Origin: an uncultured Elioraea sp.
Lineage (GTDB): Bacteria; Pseudomonadota; Alphaproteobacteria; Acetobacterales; Acetobacteraceae
Reading direction: 5' to 3'
Assembly (NCBI GenBank): GCA_937928775.1
Contig: CALFVI010000021.1
Location: forward strand, 1-64,000
Length of the DNA stretch: 64,000 nt
Each line of letters starts with the position of its first letter. Within the stretch, counting starts at the first letter, position 1. This document shows positions 50,755 to 59,106 of this stretch, in pieces. The notes under the pieces are model-generated. The model saw only the letters and a program-made list of their open reading frames with translations, did not search any database and was not told where the DNA came from. A program made the position numbers and the translations under genes.

Positions 50755-51744
50755 ATGCGCGGTGTGTTCTTCTGGCCGTTCTCCGGCCGCAAGCGGTTTG
50801 ACACTCTCTCAGCTGAAGAGATTCTCGCCCTCGCCATCTCGGCCGAGGAGGAAGATTCCCGCATCTACGCGCTCTATGCCAAGCGGCTACGCGACACCTA
50901 CCCTGCCACCGCCCGCATGTTTGAGGCGATGGCAGCGGAGGAGGACGCACATCGTCGACGCCTGATCGAACTCTATCGCGCGCGCTTCGGCGACCTCATC
51001 CTGCCCATCCGGCGGGAACACGTCGCCGACTTCTACGACCGCCGCCCCGTCTGGCTGGTGGAGAACCTGCCGATCGAGCGAATCCGCGCCGAGGCGGCGG
51101 CGATGGAACGCGAGGCCGAGCGCTTCTATCGCCAGGCTGCGGCACGCACCACGGATGCCGAGGTGCGTGCCCTGCTCGGCGACCTCGCCGCCGTGGAAGC
51201 TCGGCACGAGCGCGGGGTCGCGGCGATGACGGAGAAGCTGCAGGCCAGCGGAGCCGCCTCCGAAGAGGATATGGTGGCTCGCAGACAGTTCATTCTCACC
51301 TGGGTACAACCGGGCCTGGCGGGGCTGATGGATGGCTCGGTGTCCACCCTCGCCCCGATCTTCGCCACTGCCTTCGCCACCCAGGATCCGTGGACGACGT
51401 TCCTGGTCGGGCTTTCCGCTTCGGTCGGCGCCGGCATTTCCATGGGCTTCACCGAAGCGGCACACGACGATGGCAAACTGTCGGGCCGTGGCTCACCGGT
51501 CAAACGCGGGCTTGCCTGTGGCGTGATGACAACGATTGGCGGGCTTGGCCACGCTCTGCCCTACCTCATTCCGCATTTCTGGACCGCAACCATCATCGCG
51601 CTTGCTATCGTCTTCGTGGAACTCTGGGCGATTGCCTGGATCCAGAACCGCTACATGGAGACGCCGTGGCGCCGGGCCCTCTTCCAGGTGGTGCTCGGGG
51701 GCAGCCTGGTATTGGCCGCTGGCATTTTCATCGGCGGCGGGTGA
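50755..51744 (+). CDS. mbfA: Membrane-bound ferritin MbfA (ferritin-like plus VIT1/CCC1 domain)
   Basis: 329 aa in two parts. Residues 15-160 form a ferritin-like diiron domain with E63-x-x-H66 (AAEEDAHRRR) and E148-x-x-H151 (VEARHERG), preceded by E31-E33. Residues about 180-329 form a VIT1/CCC1-type membrane domain (PGLAGLMDGSVSTLAPIFATAFA, GLSASVGAGISMGFTEA). This is MbfA, an inner-membrane iron exporter involved in iron and peroxide tolerance. Start ATG 50755 follows AAGAAGGGAG. Convergent with the TRAP dctM gene (8-bp gap). Confidence 0.92.
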   Translation: MRGVFFWPFSGRKRFDTLSAEEILALAISAEEEDSRIYALYAKRLRDTYPATARMFEAMAAEEDAHRRRLIELYRARFGDLILPIRREHVADFYDRRPVWLVENLPIERIRAEAAAMEREAERFYRQAAARTTDAEVRALLGDLAAVEARHERGVAAMTEKLQASGAASEEDMVARRQFILTWVQPGLAGLMDGSVSTLAPIFATAFATQDPWTTFLVGLSASVGAGISMGFTEAAHDDGKLSGRGSPVKRGLACGVMTTIGGLGHALPYLIPHFWTATIIALAIVFVELWAIAWIQNRYMETPWRRALFQVVLGGSLVLAAGIFIGGG

Positions 51745-51752
51745 GTCCCGGG

Positions 51753-53081
51753 TCAGCTGCCGCCGAAAGCGCGCACGAGACCAAGCGACAAGGACGGCAG
51801 CGCAACGCAGAGGGCAAGCTTCACCGTATCGGCAAGAAGGAACGGCAACACACCGCCGAAAATCCGCGGCAACGCGACGTCGCGGGCAATGCCGCCCGCG
51901 ACGAACACGTTAAGCCCCACAGGGGGCGAGATCAGCCCCATGCCGACGACGACCAGCACCAGCACCCCAAACCAGATCGCCACCTCATCCCGCGTGAGCC
52001 CGAAGTCGAGCCCGACGACGAGTGGGAAGAACACGGGCAGGGTGAGCAGGATCATCGCGAGTTCGTCCATCACCGCGCCGAGCAGGATGTAGATGGCGAG
52101 GATTGCGACCAGCACCGTGACGGGCGCAACGTCGAGCCCCTCCAGCCACAGCTGCAGCACGTCGGGCGCCTGGGTCAGAGCGAGGAAGGCGTTGAACAGG
52201 TTGGCGCCGAGCAGGATGGCGAAGATCATGCCCGAGGTCTCGGCGGTCGCCCGCAAGGCCTCGGCCAGACCCCACAGGCCGAAACCACGCCGCGCCAGGG
52301 CGACGGCGAGCACCGCGACCGCACCGACGGAGGCGCCTTCGGTCGGCGTGAACACCCCGCCGTAGATGCCGCCCAGGACGACCACGCCCACCCCGAGCAC
52401 GGGCACCACGCGACGAAGGGCGGCGCGATCCCCCCTGCCCTCGCCCTGTCCACCGAGCTCCGGCAGGAGCCGCACCGCGAGCGCAACCGCGAGCGCGTAC
52501 AGAAGCACCGCGAGCAGGCCGGGCAGGAGTGCAGCCAGGAACAGGCGCGCGATGTTCTGTTCGGTGACGATGGCGTAGATGACGAGGATCACCGAGGGCG
52601 GAATGAGAATGCCGAGCGTTCCGCCGGCGGAAACGAGCCCGGCGGCGAAGCCAGGCGCATAGCCAAGCCGGCGCAGTTCCGGCAGCGCGGCGCGGGCGAA
52701 GGTCGCCGTGGTCGCGACCGAGGAACCACACACGGCACCGAAGGCGCCACAGGCGACGATCACCGCGATCGCTGGCCCACCGCGTCTGCGCCCGAAGAGA
52801 TATTCCGCAGCGGCGAAAAGGTCGCCCGCAAGCCCGGCCCGTTCCGCAATCGCCCCCATCAGCACAAACAGCGGAATGACAGAGAGCGTGTAGTTGGCGA
52901 ACAGGTGATAGGGCGTACCCTTGAGGTAGTTGAGCAAGATCGGCCAGCCGGCAATCTGCGCATAGCCCACACCGCCGACAATCATCATGGCGAGGGCAAT
53001 CGGGCAGCGCAGCACAATCAGCCCAAGAAGGGCTGCGAAGCCCTCAAGCGCGGCCAGGAGTTCGGGCGGCAGGCCGGTCAC
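51753..53081 (-). CDS. dctM: TRAP transporter large permease (DctM family), aromatic catabolic operon
   Basis: 442 aa, about 12 hydrophobic segments. Family motifs: IPLFVLMGAIAERAGLAGDLF, ACGAFGAVCGSSVATTATF, and LGILIPPSVILVIYAIV. The start is a GTG (53081) overlapping the dctQ stop (GTGA); the longer frame upstream is not used. Last gene of the nine-gene pob/pca operon and, with the next two, the likely uptake system for the aromatic or its ring-cleavage intermediates (inference from position). Confidence 0.92.
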   Translation of the reverse strand: MTGLPPELLAALEGFAALLGLIVLRCPIALAMMIVGGVGYAQIAGWPILLNYLKGTPYHLFANYTLSVIPLFVLMGAIAERAGLAGDLFAAAEYLFGRRRGGPAIAVIVACGAFGAVCGSSVATTATFARAALPELRRLGYAPGFAAGLVSAGGTLGILIPPSVILVIYAIVTEQNIARLFLAALLPGLLAVLLYALAVALAVRLLPELGGQGEGRGDRAALRRVVPVLGVGVVVLGGIYGGVFTPTEGASVGAVAVLAVALARRGFGLWGLAEALRATAETSGMIFAILLGANLFNAFLALTQAPDVLQLWLEGLDVAPVTVLVAILAIYILLGAVMDELAMILLTLPVFFPLVVGLDFGLTRDEVAIWFGVLVLVVVGMGLISPPVGLNVFVAGGIARDVALPRIFGGVLPFLLADTVKLALCVALPSLSLGLVRAFGGS

Positions 53082-53602
53082 CGGCGGAAACCGGGCGGTG
53101 CGCCGAAGGGACGGAGGAGCGCGGCAAGACCCGCAAGCGCGAAGGCCGCCGCGCCGATTGCGGCCACCCACCAGGTGGACATCCCAAGCGCCATGGTCAC
53201 CGTGCCGGTCGCGTACAGTTCCGATGCCGTGACGAACAGACGCTCGGCGAGCAGGAAACACACGCCCGCCCAGAGCAGCAGCCAGATCGTGTCGAGCGCG
53301 CTCTGCAGGCGCCCGGGAAGCCAGGCGGTGAAGCTCGTCACCGCCACATTGGCACCACGCGCGGCAGCGAAAGCAAAGGCGGCGAACAGGGCGATCGCCG
53401 ACGCGAGCGAGACGAGCTCGAAGTCGCCGCGGATGGCACGGCCGTCGAGCCAACGGCGCAGAACGCTCGCGCAGGTCAGCAGAGCGGCGGCGAGCAGGAC
53501 AACACCGCCCGCCACCGCGAAGTGACGCGCAATCAAGCCCGGCAGGCATGCCGCGCCGCGCGCCTGCCGCGCCGTGCGCACGCCGCCTCCCGCCTCGATC
53601 AC
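53078..53602 (-). CDS. dctQ: TRAP transporter small permease (DctQ family)
   Basis: 174 aa, four hydrophobic segments (about residues 28-46, 63-84, 101-120, 137-158). Family features include L-R-R-W after helix 1, GDFELVSL before helix 2 and the A-N-V-A-V region after it. The GTG at 53602 is chosen because no ATG precedes the first helix; spacing after dctP is 23 bp. Overlaps dctM by 4 bp. Confidence 0.85.
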   Translation of the reverse strand: MIEAGGGVRTARQARGAACLPGLIARHFAVAGGVVLLAAALLTCASVLRRWLDGRAIRGDFELVSLASAIALFAAFAFAAARGANVAVTSFTAWLPGRLQSALDTIWLLLWAGVCFLLAERLFVTASELYATGTVTMALGMSTWWVAAIGAAAFALAGLAALLRPFGAPPGFRR

Positions 53603-53625
53603 CCGACCCCGCCCGAAGACGTGCC

Positions 53626-54684
53626 TCAGGCCCGCCCGCGCCCGATCTCGGCGATGAGCGCGCGCGCCTCCTCAAGCAGGGCACCGCCATCGATGTTGCG
53701 CTCGCGCATCGCGCGCAGCCACGCCTCGATCACCGGTTCGGTGGCGCGCTGCCAACGCAGGCGCTCCTCCTCGGTGATGCTGAGGATCTCATTGCCGCGG
53801 CGGCGAACCTGCTCGACCACCACAGGGCCCTGCTCGTCCCACACCTTGGACGCCATCTCGGCTGCGGCCGAGCCGGAGTTGCGATCCAGCACTGCCCGCA
53901 GGTCAGCGGGCAAGGACTCGTAGCGCGCGCGGTTCATCGCCAGCACAAAGGTGGCGATGTAGAGTGTGGGACTGCCGGGGATTTCGGTGTGGTGCCGGAC
54001 CATCTCGTGCAGCCGAATCGCGGGCACAACCTCCCAAGGCACCACCGCACCGTCGATCACGCCCTGAGACAGCGCTTCCGGCACCTGCGGGATCGGCATG
54101 CCGACCGGAGAGGCGCCGAGCGCGCGCAACGCCTCGCCCGCCTGGCGGGTCGGGAAACGCAGCTTCAGACCGCGCAGATCCTCCATCGTGCGCACCGGCC
54201 TGCGCGCATGAATCACGCCGTGGTCGTGGCCCCAGGCGCAGAGGATGTGGGTATCGGCGAACTCCTCGCGCAGCCGACGTTCGAAGAAGCGCTGCACGGC
54301 AAGCGCGTTCACGTAGGACTGCCGATGCGGCACGAAGGGGAGCTCGAACACCTCGATGCGGGGAAAGCGGCCGGGCGTGTTGCCGGGCAGCGTCCAGACG
54401 ATGTCTACCACCCCGTCACGCGCCTGATCATAGAGTTGGGGCGGGGCACCGCCCAGTTGCATGGCGGGGAAGATCTGCACCCGAAGCCGCCCGCCGCTTT
54501 CCGCCTGCAGCTTTTGCGCCCACGGCACGAGAAAATTGCGGTGCACATTGCTGACCGGCCCGAGGAAGTGGTGCAACCGTAGGGTAACCTCCTGGGCGCG
54601 TAGAGCCTTGGGCCGCAGAAGCGCCGGTGCTGCCAAGGTGGCAGCGATCAGGCCACGCCGTGCGATGCCGATGCCTGTTGTCAT
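53626..54684 (-). CDS. dctP: TRAP transporter substrate-binding protein (DctP family)
   Basis: 352 aa. Twin-arginine-type signal ARRGLIAATLAAPALL with cleavage near residue 30 (RAQ). The mature protein has QAESGGRLRVQIFPAMQLGG, ELPFVPHRQSYVNA and PEALSQGVIDGAVVPWEVVP, the ligand-contacting loop of the family. It follows pcaD by 74 bp in the same direction. Position suggests an aromatic acid as ligand; the residues do not prove it. Confidence 0.92.
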   Translation of the reverse strand: MTTGIGIARRGLIAATLAAPALLRPKALRAQEVTLRLHHFLGPVSNVHRNFLVPWAQKLQAESGGRLRVQIFPAMQLGGAPPQLYDQARDGVVDIVWTLPGNTPGRFPRIEVFELPFVPHRQSYVNALAVQRFFERRLREEFADTHILCAWGHDHGVIHARRPVRTMEDLRGLKLRFPTRQAGEALRALGASPVGMPIPQVPEALSQGVIDGAVVPWEVVPAIRLHEMVRHHTEIPGSPTLYIATFVLAMNRARYESLPADLRAVLDRNSGSAAAEMASKVWDEQGPVVVEQVRRRGNEILSITEEERLRWQRATEPVIEAWLRAMRERNIDGGALLEEARALIAEIGRGRA

Positions 54685-54758
54685 GGACGGTCTCCCGCTT
54701 CGTTCAACCTTTGCCCTGGTCTAAACCACGGGGCGCCTCGGCATGCAACGGCGGCGCA

Positions 54759-55538
54759 TCAGCCGCGTGCACCCGCTTCATAAAGCCATGTCACCAGGCC
54801 GGCGACCGGGATCGCCCGTTCGATCGCAACCAGGTGGGCCGAACGGCGTAACAGCACGTGGTCGACACCAAGATCAGTAGCGAGCGCCTCGCCAAGGGCA
54901 GGCGGCGTTGCTGGGTCCTCTGAGGCGGAAATGACCACAGTGGGAACATGCTGCGCGGGCCGCGTTCCCCTCAGATCGAACCGCGCGATGGCGCGGCAGC
55001 AGGCGGCGTAGCTCGCAGGATCGACGCGCAGAAACGTCTCGCGCACAGCGTTGACCCGAGCCGGTTCGGCGGCGGCGAATGCCGGGGTGAACCAGCGCGC
55101 CATCACCGCATCAACGATGGCCGCAAGCCCTTCGCGTTCGACCAGCTGAGCCCTCTCCTCCCAGGCCTCAGGTGAGGGGATGTGCGCGGCGGTGGCGATG
55201 AGGACGGCGCCGTACAAGCGTTCGGGAGCACGGCGCATCAGAAGCTGACCAATCAGGCCGCCGATGGAGAGACCGACGAACAAGGCGCGCCCGCCATGCT
55301 CAGCGATGAGCTGCGCGACCCGATCCGCGATCGCCTCAAGAGTGAGGCCCGGCGCAGGCGGAGAGGCGCCGTGCCCCGGCTTGTCGAAGCGCATGGTCCG
55401 GTAGCGGATAGAGACTCGGCCGATCACCTCATCCCACATGTGCAAATCAGCACCGAGAGAGTTGGCGAAGACCACGAGCGGGCGGTCCTCGGGACCGTCC
55501 AGGCGGCAGTGCAATGAAAGCTCTGTCCCATCACTCAT
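54759..55538 (-). CDS. pcaD: 3-oxoadipate enol-lactonase
   Basis: 259-aa alpha/beta hydrolase. Catalytic triad: S91 in GLSIGG, D208 in SEDPATPP, H235 in SAHLVAIE. The lactonase start VVFANSLGADLHMWDEVI (about 22-39) and FDKPGHGASP are PcaD features. It hydrolyses the enol-lactone to beta-ketoadipate. It is of single-domain length, so it does not carry a fused PcaC decarboxylase. Start ATG 55538 overlaps the end of pcaB by 8 bp. Confidence 0.9.
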   Translation of the reverse strand: MSDGTELSLHCRLDGPEDRPLVVFANSLGADLHMWDEVIGRVSIRYRTMRFDKPGHGASPPAPGLTLEAIADRVAQLIAEHGGRALFVGLSIGGLIGQLLMRRAPERLYGAVLIATAAHIPSPEAWEERAQLVEREGLAAIVDAVMARWFTPAFAAAEPARVNAVRETFLRVDPASYAACCRAIARFDLRGTRPAQHVPTVVISASEDPATPPALGEALATDLGVDHVLLRRSAHLVAIERAIPVAGLVTWLYEAGARG

Positions 55539-56895
55539 CTTGGCCCCTCCCCTCTCCAACGCGGCGAAGACTCGCTGCGGTCCTGCGTGCCCTCTCTGCC
55601 GCCATGTGCGCGGCGCGTGCTCCGGCCGCTGCGGCCGGTTCGAACGAACAGGCCTCGGCCGCCTCTGCATGGCCGATGGCGCGCAACGCTTCCGCCAGCG
55701 TGCCGGCCGCGCCTGCGCGCACCATGCCCGCCGCGCGTGCCACTGCCGACGCTGCCGAACTGCGGCCAAGCCGGAAAGCAAGCCTCTCCGCCGCGCGGTC
55801 AGCAAAGATAAGCCCGCGGGTGGCGGCGAGGTTTTCGCGCATCCGTTCCTCGTCCGGCATCACCGCAGCGGCGAGACGGGCGAGCTCGCCACTTGCGCGT
55901 GCTGCGAGCGAACAGAGGGCCGGCAGGGCCTGCCACTCCGCCTGCCAACCGCCGCCGCCGCGCTCCTCCGCCACCGTCATCGCCGCGATGAGAGTGGAGG
56001 CGAAACCGGGTGCCAGATGGTGCGCGGCGAGAATCGCTGTCTCTCCCGCCGGGTTGCGCTTGTGCGGCATCGCCGAGGAACCGCCACGCCCCTCACCCCC
56101 GCGCTCGCACAGTTCGGCAACGGCATCTGACCTGAGTTCGGCCAGGTCGCGCGCAATTTTCGCCGCCGCGCCGACGAGCCCTGCAAGCCACGCCCCAGCG
56201 CGCGCAATACTCCAGCGCCGCCCATGCCAGGCGAGCGGATCAGCGGCAAGCCCAAGGATGGCGGCGACGCGCGCGATAAGGGCGGGCGCGACGTCGCCAT
56301 ACGCCGTTGCGATACCCACCGGCCCGCCGAGAGACACTGCGGGGACGCGCTGAATGAGCTCAACCAGTTCCGCCGCTGGGTCGCAGAGCCCGGCTGCCCA
56401 CTGCCCGGCGCGCGCACCAAAGGTCATGGCCGCCGCCGCCTGGCCATAGGTGCGCCCAAGGCAGAGCAGTCCGGCGTGCTTTTGCGCAAGGTCAGCCAAC
56501 CTTTCCAAGGCAGTGACAAGATCTTCCGCAAGCAGGCGGAACGAACGCAGCAGCAGAAGCGAAAGTACCGTATCGAGCAAGTCTTGGCTTGTTGCGCCGC
56601 GATGCAAGGCCCAGGTGAGGTGTGCGGGCAATTTCGCCTCGAGTGCGGCAAGAACAGCAATGGTCGGCACAGCCGAGCGCCGGGCGCCCTCGGCGATCGT
56701 TGCAAGGTCGAACGCGTCGAGTGGGATGTCGCGGATGGCTCGAGCAAGCCCCGGCGGGGCGAGGCCGAACGCCGCTTGCGCCTCGGCCAGAGCCGCCTCC
56801 ACCTCCAGCATGGCGGCGATGATCGAATGGTCCGACCAGATCGCCGCCATCCGGGGTTCGACCACCACAGCGGAAAGCAGAGAGTGGCTGATCAC
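55531..56895 (-). CDS. pcaB: 3-carboxy-cis,cis-muconate cycloisomerase
   Basis: 454 aa, fumarase/aspartase superfamily. The signature loop is GSSAMPHKRNP at residues 272-282, and ALHRGATSQDLLDT at 96-109 holds the catalytic residue region. It cyclises 3-carboxymuconate, the product of PcaGH, to gamma-carboxymuconolactone. The GTG start at 56895 has a poor ribosome-binding site but gives the right N-terminus; translation may be coupled to the BKACE gene 21 bp upstream. Confidence 0.93.
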   Translation of the reverse strand: MISHSLLSAVVVEPRMAAIWSDHSIIAAMLEVEAALAEAQAAFGLAPPGLARAIRDIPLDAFDLATIAEGARRSAVPTIAVLAALEAKLPAHLTWALHRGATSQDLLDTVLSLLLLRSFRLLAEDLVTALERLADLAQKHAGLLCLGRTYGQAAAAMTFGARAGQWAAGLCDPAAELVELIQRVPAVSLGGPVGIATAYGDVAPALIARVAAILGLAADPLAWHGRRWSIARAGAWLAGLVGAAAKIARDLAELRSDAVAELCERGGEGRGGSSAMPHKRNPAGETAILAAHHLAPGFASTLIAAMTVAEERGGGGWQAEWQALPALCSLAARASGELARLAAAVMPDEERMRENLAATRGLIFADRAAERLAFRLGRSSAASAVARAAGMVRAGAAGTLAEALRAIGHAEAAEACSFEPAAAAGARAAHMAAERARRTAASLRRVGEGRGQDE

Positions 56896-56916
56896 GCGCG
56901 GCCAGGGGGTGGCGGC

Positions 56917-57762
56917 TCAGGCGGGGGGCGCAGGTGGTAAGCGAAGGATGGCGCGCGCCTCGGCAACAGTCGCCGGCCTTCGCCCGTATTCGGCACAAAG
57001 CTCGACCACGCGGCGCACGAGGGCGGCGTTGGAGGGCGCGAGCGTCTCGCGATCGAGCCGCACATTGTCCTCAAGCCCGGTCCGACAATGGCCGCCGAGC
57101 TCCAACGACCATCGATTGAGCACGATCTGGTTGCGGCCGATGCCGGCTCCGGTCCAGGTGGCGTCGGGCGCGAGCCGCGCGAGGGTGCGGACGAGGAACT
57201 CGAAGGTCTCACGATCGGCCGGCAGGGCGTTCTTCACCCCCATCACGAACTGCACGTGTAAAGGGGGCAAGATTTTGCCCGCCTCCACCATGGCTACCGC
57301 ATTGAACAGCATCGCGAGGTCGAACACTTCGATCTCGGGCTTCACCCCGTAGCGCAGCATCTCGGCGGCGAGCCAGTCGATGAGCTCGGGGTCGTTCTCG
57401 TAGACGCGGGTCGGGAAGTTGCATGAGCCCGTTGTCAGAGAGCACATGTCCGGTCGCAGCGGGATCATGCCGCCGCGCTCGCGCCCTGTGCCGGAGCGCC
57501 CGCCGGTTGAGAGCTGGATGATCATCCCTGGGCAATGTTTGCGGATCCCCTCCATCAGGCGAGCGAAACGCTCAGGGTCTGACGTGGGGCGGCCATGGTC
57601 GTCGCGCACATGGGCATGGACGAGAGTTGCACCCGCCTCGAAGGCCTCCTGGGTGGATTCGATCTGTTCTTCGATCGAAATCGGCACCGCAGGATTGTCG
57701 GACTTTTGTGGCAGTGAGCCAGTGATCGCCACCGTGATGATGCAAGGCGTCGCCTCGGCCAT
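56917..57762 (-). CDS. Beta-keto acid cleavage enzyme (BKACE, DUF849)
   Basis: 281 aa TIM-barrel. The zinc-binding motif HAHVRD and the substrate segment IIQLSTGGRSGTGRERGG are typical. BKACE enzymes condense a beta-keto acid with acetyl-CoA to give acetoacetate plus an acyl-CoA. Between pcaG and pcaB, its likely substrate is 3-oxoadipate, giving succinyl-CoA and acetoacetate in place of PcaIJ and PcaF. That specificity is inference from context. Start ATG 57762. Confidence 0.9.
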   Translation of the reverse strand: MAEATPCIITVAITGSLPQKSDNPAVPISIEEQIESTQEAFEAGATLVHAHVRDDHGRPTSDPERFARLMEGIRKHCPGMIIQLSTGGRSGTGRERGGMIPLRPDMCSLTTGSCNFPTRVYENDPELIDWLAAEMLRYGVKPEIEVFDLAMLFNAVAMVEAGKILPPLHVQFVMGVKNALPADRETFEFLVRTLARLAPDATWTGAGIGRNQIVLNRWSLELGGHCRTGLEDNVRLDRETLAPSNAALVRRVVELCAEYGRRPATVAEARAILRLPPAPPA

Positions 57763-57808
57763 GGCCCTCCCCTTGGCGTCTTGTTCCACTTCGTTTGGAT
57801 GCGCTCTC

Positions 57809-58375
57809 TCAGAGGTCGAAAAACACCGTCTCGTGTTCGCCTTGCAGCCGGATGTCGAAACGGTAGCGGCCAGGCCCGATGGGGTGCGCCAGCAACGTGG
57901 CACGGCGGGCGGGAGGTGCGGCTTGGAAGATCGGATCGCGCTCGTTCCGGTCGGCTTCATCCGCGAAATGGACGCGGGTGACGAGTGGGCCGAGCAAGCC
58001 GCGGGCCTGGACGATCAACCACAGGTGCGGCGCCTCATAGTCAGAGGCGGGAGCGGGACGGACGGTTCGGAATAGGAATGTGCCGTTCTTGTCCGTCGCT
58101 GCGCGGCCATAGCCGCGAAAGCCCTGCCCCGATTCCCAGCTGCCACGGGCGTTGCGTTGGCGCGCCTCGATCAGCGCGTCGGAAACTGGGGCGCCATCGC
58201 CATCGAGCACTTGGCCGGTGAGGACCAGGGGCTCGCCCTCCGCCCCGTCCGTGGCGATCTCCTCGGTGGCTAGAGGCTTGAACGGGAGGCTGATGCAATG
58301 CGGGGCGAGCCCGATCGCGAAATAGGGCCCGACCGTTTGCGTCGGCGTCTGCCCAAGCCGGTTCGCCCGCGCCAT
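57809..58375 (-). CDS. pcaG: Protocatechuate 3,4-dioxygenase alpha subunit
   Basis: 188 aa. Intradiol dioxygenase with the start QTPTQTVGPYFAIGL, domain core VLTGQVLDGDGAPVSDALIEARQ and ending RYRFDIRLQGEHETVFFD. The alpha subunit lacks iron ligands and builds the active site with beta. ATG 58375 overlaps the pcaH stop (TGATG), so the two subunits are coupled. Confidence 0.95.
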   Translation of the reverse strand: MARANRLGQTPTQTVGPYFAIGLAPHCISLPFKPLATEEIATDGAEGEPLVLTGQVLDGDGAPVSDALIEARQRNARGSWESGQGFRGYGRAATDKNGTFLFRTVRPAPASDYEAPHLWLIVQARGLLGPLVTRVHFADEADRNERDPIFQAAPPARRATLLAHPIGPGRYRFDIRLQGEHETVFFDL

Positions 58376-59106
58376 CACGCGCTCTCCCACGGTGTGGCGG
58401 CCGGGCCGCGCAGAACGAAGTCGAACGCGTAGCCGAGCGCGTAGCCTTCAACCGTCAGGTCGAGATCAAAGCGCGCGACCAGCCGGTCACGGGCGTGCTC
58501 GGGCACGCTGAGGAAGATCGGGTCAAGGCCGAGCAGAGGGTCGCCCGGAAAGTACATCTGGGTGACGAGGCGGTCGGCGAAATGATGCCCGAACAGCGCA
58601 AAATGCAGGTGCGCCGGCCGCCAGGCGTTGGGATGGTTGCGCCACGGATAGGCTCCGGGGCGAATGGTGACGAAGCGATATCTCCCCTCGGCATCCGTTC
58701 GGCAGCGACCGACACCAAGGAAGTTTGGATCAAGCGGAGCATCGTGGTCATCGACCGGGTGGCGGTACCGCCCGGCGGCGTTCGCCTGCCAGAGCTCGAT
58801 GATGGTTCCCCCCACAGGGCGCCCCTCCTCGTCAATCACGCGGCCAGCGACGATGATCCGCTCGCCCAGAGGCTCCCCATTCATTCGGCCGTTGCGTGTC
58901 AAGTCGGCATCGATCTCCGTCACGACGACATCGGAAAAATCCGGCGCCGGCACGACCGAGGCGAGGGGGGGAACAGCGACCAGCGTCTCGCGCGGCCCTC
59001 GTCGCGCTGTCGAGCGATAGCCTCGATCAACCCAGGCAGGGTTGGCGGCGCGATCGCGCGGGGTGAGCGGGGGGAGCCCCGGGTTAGTCGAGGGGAAGTC
59101 CGACAT
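58375..59106 (-). CDS. pcaH: Protocatechuate 3,4-dioxygenase beta subunit
   Basis: 243 aa. The iron(III) ligands are visible as Y114 (GRYRHP), Y153 (GAYPW), H166 and H168 (AHLHFALFG), the intact two-Tyr two-His set of intradiol dioxygenases. It opens the protocatechuate ring between the hydroxyls to give 3-carboxy-cis,cis-muconate. Its 5' end overlaps the end of pobA by 23 bp. Confidence 0.96.
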   Translation of the reverse strand: MSDFPSTNPGLPPLTPRDRAANPAWVDRGYRSTARRGPRETLVAVPPLASVVPAPDFSDVVVTEIDADLTRNGRMNGEPLGERIIVAGRVIDEEGRPVGGTIIELWQANAAGRYRHPVDDHDAPLDPNFLGVGRCRTDAEGRYRFVTIRPGAYPWRNHPNAWRPAHLHFALFGHHFADRLVTQMYFPGDPLLGLDPIFLSVPEHARDRLVARFDLDLTVEGYALGYAFDFVLRGPAATPWESA

